Assembly (NCBI GenBank): GCA_019237595.1 | Contig: JAFAGU010000350.1 | Location: 1-12,039 of the forward strand | Reading direction: 5' to 3' | DNA: 12,039 nucleotides | Source of the DNA: Betaproteobacteria bacterium | GTDB lineage: Bacteria; Pseudomonadota; Gammaproteobacteria; Burkholderiales; SG8-39 | Part shown: one piece after another, positions 7,413 through 12,039 of the stretch | How the letters are laid out: each line of letters begins with the position of its first letter | Position numbering within the stretch: position 1 is the stretch's first letter | Made by a program: the position numbers and the translations under genes | The notes under the pieces: generated by a model | The model's input: only the letters and a program-made list of their open reading frames with translations | The model's database searches: none | Told to the model about the DNA's origin: nothing

Positions 7413-9230
7413 ATGTGCGGCATCGTAGGCGCGGCGGCGCGGCGCGACATCGTGCCGGTCCTGCTCGAGGGCCTGCGCCGCCTCGAATACCGCGGCTACG
7501 ACTCCTGCGGCGTGGCAGTCATCGACGGCGGCACGATGCGACGGATAGTCAGCGTCTCTCGCGTGGCAGATCTTGGAGCGCGGATCCAGAGCGAGGCCAC
7601 GCACGGATCGACGGGCATCGCCCATACGCGCTGGGCGACCCACGGCGCGCCGGCGACGCAGAACGCCCATCCGCTCGTCTCGCGCGACGAGATTGCGCTC
7701 GTGCACAACGGCATCATCGAGAACTACGAGGAGCTGCGCGCCGAGCTGCGGCGCGCCGGATACGAGTTCGCCGGCGAGACCGATACGGAAGTCGTCGCGC
7801 ACCTGATCCACAGCGTGTACCGCGGGCGCCTTGTCGAGGCGGTCCGCCAGGCCGTCAAGCGCCTCAAGGGGGCGTACGCGATCGCGGTAGTAGCGACTCG
7901 CGAGGCCGGCCGGGTGGTGGGCGCGCGCTCCGGCAGTCCCCTCGTCGTCGGCATCGGCGAGCGTGAATTCTTCCTCGCCTCCGATGCGCTCGCGCTGGCG
8001 GGCGCGACCGATCGCGTGGCGTACCTCGAGGATGGCGATATCGCCGAAGTGAGCGACGAGGGCTGGACGGTCCAGGATGCGCAAGGGCGGCCGGCCGCCC
8101 GCGAAGTGCGCAAAGTCCAGGCCGGTGCCGCGAATGTCGAGCTCGGGCCTTACCGGCACTTCATGCAGAAGGAGATCTTCGAGCAGCCGCGGGCGGTTTC
8201 CGACACGCTCGAAGGAGTCCTGGGCATCGCACCGGAGCTCTTCGGCAACGATGCGCGCGCCGTCCTGGAGAGAGCCGATTCGGTGCTCATCCTTGCCTGC
8301 GGGACGAGCTATTACGCCGGCCTCGTGGCGAGGCAATGGGTCGAAACGCTCGCAGGGCTGCCATGCTCGGTCGAGATCGCAAGCGAATATCGCTATCGCG
8401 ACAGCGTCCCGAATCCGCGCACGCTCGTCGTCCTCGTCTCTCAATCGGGCGAGACGGCCGACACGCTTGCTGCCCTGCGCCACGCGCAGTCCCTCGGCCA
8501 GCAGGCGACGCTCGCCATTTGCAACGTCGCGACGAGCAGCATGATGCGCATGACGCGGCTTCGCTACCTCACGCACGCCGGCGTCGAGGTGGGCGTGGCC
8601 TCCACCAAGGCGTTCACGACGCAGCTGGTTGCGCTCTTTCTCCTTGCGTTGACGCTGGCGAAGCTGAGGAACAGACTGACCGAAGAGAAGGAAAAGACCT
8701 ATCTGCACCAGCTTCGGCACCTTCCGGCCGCGCTCGGCGCGGTGCTCGCCCTCGAACCGCAGGTGATCGCCTGGTCGGAGCGATTCGCGAAGAAGTCGCA
8801 CGCGCTTTTCCTCGGGCGGGGATTGCACTATCCAATCGCGCTCGAAGGCGCGCTGAAGCTGAAGGAAATTTCTTATATCCACGCCGAGGCCTATCCGGCG
8901 GGGGAGCTGAAGCACGGCCCGCTCGCGCTCGTGACGGAGGAGATGCCGGTGGTGACGGTCGCCCCGAACGACGCCTTGCTCGAGAAGCTCAAGTCCAACA
9001 TGCAGGAGGTGCGTGCGCGGGGCGGCGAGCTTTACGTGTTTGCCGACGCGGACACGCAAATCTCCCCCTCCCTGGGGGTCAACGTCATCCGGCTGCCGGA
9101 GCACTACGGGCTCCTCTCGCCCATCCTGCACGTCGTGCCGCTGCAGCTCCTCGCCTACCACGCCGCGCTCTCCCGGGGGACCGACGTGGACAAGCCGCGC
9201 AATCTGGCGAAATCCGTAACGGTAGAGTAG
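7413..9230 (+). CDS. glmS: Glutamine--fructose-6-phosphate aminotransferase (isomerizing)
   Basis: GlmS makes glucosamine-6-phosphate from fructose-6-phosphate and glutamine, the committed step of amino-sugar synthesis in the cytoplasm. The start is fixed by chemistry: the protein begins MCGIVG, and Cys2 must become the N-terminal nucleophile after Met removal. The glutaminase domain (about 1-235) shows EYRGYDS, HTRWATHG at 71-78, HNGIIENY from 98 with Asn99 and Gly100, and GETDTE with Asp124. Two SIS isomerase domains follow. The first has CGTSYYAG from 296 and SQSGETADT from 343. The second has GRGLHYPIALEGALKLKE and GELKHGPLAL, whose His501 matches the ring-opening His of E. coli (504). 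The terminal DVDKPRNLAKSVTVE carries Lys600, matching E. coli Lys603. The 605 residues are normal. Only four bases separate it from glmU, leaving no room for a glmS ribozyme leader. An AAGG at 7400-7403 can serve as Shine-Dalgarno. The stop is TAG. Confidence 0.98.
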   Translation: MCGIVGAAARRDIVPVLLEGLRRLEYRGYDSCGVAVIDGGTMRRIVSVSRVADLGARIQSEATHGSTGIAHTRWATHGAPATQNAHPLVSRDEIALVHNGIIENYEELRAELRRAGYEFAGETDTEVVAHLIHSVYRGRLVEAVRQAVKRLKGAYAIAVVATREAGRVVGARSGSPLVVGIGEREFFLASDALALAGATDRVAYLEDGDIAEVSDEGWTVQDAQGRPAAREVRKVQAGAANVELGPYRHFMQKEIFEQPRAVSDTLEGVLGIAPELFGNDARAVLERADSVLILACGTSYYAGLVARQWVETLAGLPCSVEIASEYRYRDSVPNPRTLVVLVSQSGETADTLAALRHAQSLGQQATLAICNVATSSMMRMTRLRYLTHAGVEVGVASTKAFTTQLVALFLLALTLAKLRNRLTEEKEKTYLHQLRHLPAALGAVLALEPQVIAWSERFAKKSHALFLGRGLHYPIALEGALKLKEISYIHAEAYPAGELKHGPLALVTEEMPVVTVAPNDALLEKLKSNMQEVRARGGELYVFADADTQISPSLGVNVIRLPEHYGLLSPILHVVPLQLLAYHAALSRGTDVDKPRNLAKSVTVE

Positions 9231-9259
9231 CCTTTTCGCGTTAGAGTCCGGGCCTTCTA

Positions 9260-9265
9260 GAGGGG
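9260..9265 (+). promoter_or_regulatory. Ribosome binding site of ugpB
   Basis: GAGGGG, within a longer GAGGGGGG run at 9260-9267, lies six bases before the ugpB ATG. It is a well-placed Shine-Dalgarno and stands out against the weak sites before gltD and glmU. It supports the chosen start and suggests independent, strong initiation for the abundant binding protein. It overlaps a small imperfect palindrome at 9253-9264. Confidence 0.65.
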
Positions 9266-9271
9266 GGTGCA

Positions 9272-10582
9272 ATGTCGATCAGGAAATTCGCCGTCGCGGC
9301 CGGCGCCGCACTGCTATGCGCCAACGTCCACGCGCAGACCGAGATCCAGTGGTGGCACTCGATGGGGGGTGCCTTGGGAGAGAAGGTCAACGAGCTCGCG
9401 ACCAAGTTCAACGGGACACAAAAGGAATACAAGCTGGTCCCGGTCTACAAGGGCAGCTATCCGGAGTCGATGACTGCGGCGATCGCGTCGTTCCGGGCCG
9501 GTAACGCGCCTCACATCCTCCAGGTCTTCGAGGTCGGCACGGCGACGATGATGGCCGCGAAGGGCGCCATCGTGCCGGTCGCCAAGGTCATGAGCGACGC
9601 GAAGGAGCCCTTCGATCCCCATGCCTATCTGCCGACGGTCGCCGGTTATTACACCGACCTGAAGGGCAACATGCTTTCTTTTCCCTTCAATAGCTCGACC
9701 GTGATGTTCTACGTGAACAAGGAGGCCTTCAAGAAGGCCGGCCTGGACGGCGAGCAGGCGCCGAAGACCTGGAAAGAGCTGATTGCCGCCGCCGACAAGC
9801 TCAAGGCTTCCGGCCACAGCTGCCCGTACACGAGCGGCTGGCCTTCCTGGATGCATATCGAGAACTTCAGCGCCTGGCACAACGTCCCCATCGGCACCAA
9901 GGAAAACGGGATGGGCGGCACCGACACGGTGTTCACGTTCAACTCGCCGCTCCACGTCCGCCATCTCACGACGCTCGGCGATCTCGCGAAGAAGGGCGAA
10001 TTCATCTACGCCGGCCGCACCAACCAGGCAGAGGCGAAGTTTGCCAGCGGTGAATGCGCGATGCTCACCTCGAGCGCAGGCGCGCAAGCGACGATCCGCA
10101 AGACCGCCAAGTTCGACTGGTCGATGAACTTCATCCCATACTATGACGACGTGAAGGGCGCGCCGCAGAACTCCATCATCGGCGGGGCATCGCTCTGGGT
10201 CATGGGCGGAAAGAAACCCGAGGAATACCGCGGGGTTGCGAAGTTCTTCGCCTTCCTGTCGCAGCCGGAAGTCCAGATGGACTGGCACACGAGCACGGGA
10301 TACGTGCCCATCACGCTGGCGGCATACGAGCTCACCCGCAAGTCCGGCTTCTATGAGAAGACTCCGGGTGCCGACATGCCGGTCAAGCAGCTCACCCTGC
10401 ATACGCCCACGGCGAACTCCAAGGGCTTGCGCTTCGGCAACTTCGTGCAGGGGCGCGAGGTAATCGAGGAGGAAATGGAGGCCGTGTTCGCCGGCAAGAA
10501 GGACGCCAAGACGGCGCTCGACGACGCGGTTCGGCGCGGCAACGACGTGCTTCGCAAGTTCGAGGCCGCCAACAAGCAGTAG
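9272..10582 (+). CDS. ugpB: sn-Glycerol-3-phosphate ABC transporter, periplasmic binding protein
   Basis: UgpB captures glycerol-3-phosphate, or glycerophosphodiesters in some relatives, in the periplasm and delivers it to the UgpAE permease. The 436 residues match E. coli UgpB (438) in length and in many segments I recognise: the WWHSMGGALGEKV start of the mature protein, VYKGSYPES (58-66), GNAPHILQVFEVGTATMMA (78-95), FPFNSSTV (137-144), SGWPSWMHIENFSAWHN (188-204), GGASLWVM (304-311), TGYVPIT and GLRFGN (385-390). The aromatic, Glu and Ser positions that line the ligand pocket in UgpB are kept. A Sec signal peptide spans residues 1-21 (basic start, hydrophobic core, VHA then Gln22). Cys16 is not in a good lipobox, so this is a soluble protein rather than a lipoprotein. 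It lies 41 bases after glmS with its own strong Shine-Dalgarno. I see no pair of CTGTCAT-like half sites (Pho box) upstream. Which ligand it prefers cannot be told from sequence. The stop is TAG. Confidence 0.95.
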   Translation: MSIRKFAVAAGAALLCANVHAQTEIQWWHSMGGALGEKVNELATKFNGTQKEYKLVPVYKGSYPESMTAAIASFRAGNAPHILQVFEVGTATMMAAKGAIVPVAKVMSDAKEPFDPHAYLPTVAGYYTDLKGNMLSFPFNSSTVMFYVNKEAFKKAGLDGEQAPKTWKELIAAADKLKASGHSCPYTSGWPSWMHIENFSAWHNVPIGTKENGMGGTDTVFTFNSPLHVRHLTTLGDLAKKGEFIYAGRTNQAEAKFASGECAMLTSSAGAQATIRKTAKFDWSMNFIPYYDDVKGAPQNSIIGGASLWVMGGKKPEEYRGVAKFFAFLSQPEVQMDWHTSTGYVPITLAAYELTRKSGFYEKTPGADMPVKQLTLHTPTANSKGLRFGNFVQGREVIEEEMEAVFAGKKDAKTALDDAVRRGNDVLRKFEAANKQ

Positions 10583-10591
10583 CCGGCGGCG

Positions 10592-10624
10592 ATGGATCGT
10601 CTTCGGCGTCGGCGCGGCGGATAA
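10592..10624 (+). other. Possible 10-codon mini-ORF between ugpB and ugpA
   Basis: An ATG followed by nine codons and TAA encodes MDRLRRRRGG. It is in the same frame as ugpB and three codons past its TAG stop. Its TAA overlaps the AAGG Shine-Dalgarno of ugpA (10623-10626). The bases around its ATG (GGCGGCGATGGA) resemble those at the ugpA start (GGCGGCGCGATGGA). It has no Shine-Dalgarno of its own. It could be chance in GC-rich spacer or a small coupling or leader ORF. There is no direct evidence of translation. Confidence 0.15.
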
Positions 10625-10626
10625 GG
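10623..10626 (+). promoter_or_regulatory. Ribosome binding site of ugpA
   Basis: AAGG lies seven bases before the ugpA ATG. It also overlaps a TAA stop at 10622-10624 that is in frame with ugpA, so no upstream start in that frame is possible and the ATG at 10634 is the first one available. Confidence 0.55.
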
Positions 10627-10633
10627 CGGCGCG

Positions 10634-11515
10634 ATGGAGAAGCGCGTCGTCTTCCGCTCCGCGTGGCTTCCCTATGCGCTGCTAGCCCCGCAGATCGCGG
10701 TCACCGTTGTCTTTTTCTTCTGGCCGGCGGCTCAGGCCGTCTGGTATTCGTTCCTCCTGCAGGATGCGTTCGGGCTCAGCACGCAATTCGTGTGGTTCCA
10801 GAACTTCCAGGCGCTTTTCGGCGATAGCCACTACCTGGATTCGTTCAGGGTCACGGCGATCTTCAGCGCGCTCGTGGCGGTCTTCGGCATCGGGGCGTCG
10901 CTCCTTCTTGCCGTGATGGCGGACGGCGTGGTCCGCGGCGCGCTGGTGTACAAGACGCTGCTCATCTGGCCCTACGCAGTGGCATCGGCCGTCGCGGGCG
11001 CCCTGTGGGCGTTCCTCTTTGCGCCCTCCATCGGCATCGTCACGTACTTCCTGAGGAAGCTCGGTATCGACTGGAACTGGATCATCCAGGGAGACCAGGC
11101 GATGCTGCTGGTGGTCCTCGCCTCGGTCTGGAAGCAGATCAGCTACAACTTCCTGTTCTTCCTCGCGGGGCTCCAGTCGATCCCCAAGTCGCTCATCGAA
11201 GCCGCCGCGATCGACGGCGCGGGGCCGTTCCGGCGCTTCTGGACGATCGTCTTCCCGCTCCTGTCTCCGACGACGTTCTTCCTCCTCGTGGTGAACATCG
11301 TCTACGCCTTCTTCGACACCTTCGGCGTGATCGACGCGACGACGCAGGGCGGGCCGGCGGGCGCCACGCAGATCCTCGTCTACAAGGTCTACTACGACGG
11401 CGTCAAGGCGGCGGATCTCGGCGGATCGTCCGCGCAGTCGGTCATCCTGATGTTCATCGTCATCGCGCTCACCGTCGTCCAGTTCCGCTTCGTCGAGAGG
11501 AGGGTGCAGTACTAG
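10634..11515 (+). CDS. ugpA: sn-Glycerol-3-phosphate ABC transporter permease UgpA
   Basis: UgpA is one of the two inner-membrane permeases that form the channel of the Ugp importer. The 293 residues are close to E. coli UgpA (295) and share long segments, such as FRSAWLPYALLAPQ near the start and SVWKQISYNFLFF (164-176). Six hydrophobic segments can be read at about 11-33, 74-96, 107-130, 156-180, 204-228 and 265-285, as expected for the MalF-like permease family. The cytoplasmic EAA loop, which docks on the ATPase, begins at Glu189 (EAAAIDGAGPFRRFW). It sits 51 bases after ugpB and directly abuts ugpE, so it belongs to a ugpBAE operon. The ATPase gene (ugpC) is not in the window. The stop is TAG, and the next base starts the ugpE ATG in the same frame. 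Confidence 0.96.
   Translation: MEKRVVFRSAWLPYALLAPQIAVTVVFFFWPAAQAVWYSFLLQDAFGLSTQFVWFQNFQALFGDSHYLDSFRVTAIFSALVAVFGIGASLLLAVMADGVVRGALVYKTLLIWPYAVASAVAGALWAFLFAPSIGIVTYFLRKLGIDWNWIIQGDQAMLLVVLASVWKQISYNFLFFLAGLQSIPKSLIEAAAIDGAGPFRRFWTIVFPLLSPTTFFLLVVNIVYAFFDTFGVIDATTQGGPAGATQILVYKVYYDGVKAADLGGSSAQSVILMFIVIALTVVQFRFVERRVQY
11498..11503 (+). promoter_or_regulatory. Ribosome binding site of ugpE
   Basis: AGGAGG is a perfect Shine-Dalgarno core inside the last codons of ugpA. It is 12 bases from the ugpE ATG, a little longer than ideal. It supports re-initiation at the ATG that directly follows the ugpA stop. Confidence 0.6.
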
Positions 11516-12039
11516 ATGGTCGAGAACAGGCCCTGGATGACGTTTCTCTCGCATGCGCTGCTTATCGCGGGCGTCGTCGTCGTCGCCTTCCCCCTGTACG
11601 TGACCTTCGTCGCCTCGACCTTGACGCTAGACGAGATACTCCAGGTGCCGATGCCGTTGCTACCGGGCGGCCACCTGCTGGAGAACTATCGCCAGGTCCT
11701 CATTGCCGGGTCGACCAAGGGCTCGAGCGCGCCGGTGTCGACCATGCTCTTCAACAGCTTCGTCATGGCCATGGCCATCGCCATCGGCAAGATCGCGATC
11801 TCGATCATCGCCTCGTTCGCGATCGTGTACTTCCGCTTTCCGCTGCGGAACTTCTTCTTCTGGATGATCTTCGTCACGCTCATGCTCCCGGTCGAGGTGC
11901 GCATCATCCCGACGTTCAAGGTCGCAGCCGATCTCGGCCTGCTGAACACCTACACCGGCCTCACGCTCCCGCTCATCGCGTCGGCGACCGCTACGTTCCT
12001 CTTCCGCCAGTTCTTTCTCACGATCCCGGACGAGATCGC
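11516..12039 (+). CDS. ugpE: sn-Glycerol-3-phosphate ABC transporter permease UgpE, 3'-partial
   Basis: UgpE is the second permease of the Ugp importer and pairs with UgpA in the inner membrane. The window shows 174 codons plus two bases, and the frame stays open to the edge. The start MVENRPWMTFLSHALLI parallels E. coli UgpE (MIENRPW...). Further shared segments are LLPGGHLLENY (48-58), NSFVMAMAIAIGKI (80-93), FRFPLRNFFFWMIFVTLMLPVEVRIIP (106-132) and LIASATATFLFRQFF (153-167). Hydrophobic segments lie at about 11-33, 80-105, 112-134 and 145-165. The window ends at PDEI, just before the expected EAA coupling loop, so roughly the last 105-110 residues are missing. Its ATG abuts the ugpA TAG stop in the same frame, with AGGAGG twelve bases upstream. 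It is likely followed by ugpC. Confidence 0.95.
   Translation, partial: MVENRPWMTFLSHALLIAGVVVVAFPLYVTFVASTLTLDEILQVPMPLLPGGHLLENYRQVLIAGSTKGSSAPVSTMLFNSFVMAMAIAIGKIAISIIASFAIVYFRFPLRNFFFWMIFVTLMLPVEVRIIPTFKVAADLGLLNTYTGLTLPLIASATATFLFRQFFLTIPDEI

Noticed and set aside
7405..7416. glmS ribozyme or riboswitch upstream of glmS
   Set aside because: Only four bases separate glmU and glmS, and the upstream sequence is the glmU coding end. The ribozyme is also typical of Gram-positive bacteria.
6413..7450. Antisense open frame (345 codons) over glmU
   Set aside because: It is a shadow of glmU caused by GC-rich codon positions and has no family features.
9253..9264. Hairpin hiding the ugpB Shine-Dalgarno
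   Set aside because: The palindrome CCTTCTAGAGGG has no room for a loop, so it cannot fold stably on itself. At most it is a small DNA dyad.
7347..9272. Long antisense open frame (641 codons) across glmS
   Set aside because: It mirrors a fully convincing glmS. Its product is rich in Arg, His and Asp with no recognisable domain, as expected for the complement of a high-GC gene.
9286..9337. UgpB as a lipoprotein with Cys16 as the lipidated residue
   Set aside because: The residues before Cys16 (ALL) do not fit a lipobox, and a good signal peptidase I site (VHA then Q) follows.
9314..10402. Antisense open frame (362 codons) over ugpB
   Set aside because: It has no recognisable motif or start signal and lies wholly inside ugpB.
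10682..11554. Antisense open frame (290 codons) over ugpA
   Set aside because: It is a highly charged, repetitive product complementary to the hydrophobic UgpA helices, which is a typical shadow frame.

Overview
This window holds ordinary housekeeping and uptake genes from a high-GC (roughly two thirds G+C by eye) Gram-negative bacterium. It is most likely a proteobacterium and plausibly a betaproteobacterium. That placement rests on base composition, the close resemblance of the proteins to enterobacterial GltBD, GlmU, GlmS and UgpBAE, and a periplasmic binding protein with a Sec signal. It is an inference, not a phylogenetic result. All seven genes lie on the + strand and are tightly packed. 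I see no RNA gene, insertion sequence, CRISPR array, prophage or other mobile trace, and no gene-free stretch longer than 51 bases.

Bases 1-6000 carry gltB (5' end cut by the window edge) and gltD, the two subunits of NADPH-dependent glutamate synthase. They convert glutamine plus 2-oxoglutarate into two glutamates. A 46-base gap with a dyad and a -10-like TACAAT follows. Bases 6047-9230 carry glmU and glmS, four bases apart, which supply the last (GlmU) and first (GlmS) steps of UDP-N-acetylglucosamine synthesis for peptidoglycan and lipopolysaccharide. GlmS, like GltB, is an amidotransferase that takes its nitrogen from glutamine with an N-terminal cysteine nucleophile, so the first two gene pairs share a substrate.

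Bases 9272-12039 carry ugpB, ugpA and the first part of ugpE: the periplasmic binding protein and two membrane permeases of a glycerol-3-phosphate (or glycerophosphodiester) ABC importer. The window ends inside ugpE, just before its expected EAA coupling loop. The ATPase gene ugpC would be expected downstream and is not visible.

I found no convincing undescribed system. The points worth a second look are modest. All six stop codons seen are TAG. Two gene junctions (gltB/gltD and ugpA/ugpE) are in the same frame, separated only by the TAG and at most one sense codon. A possible leaderless promoter lies before glmU. A 10-codon arginine-rich mini-ORF sits between ugpB and ugpA. No terminator or Pho box is visible before ugpB.
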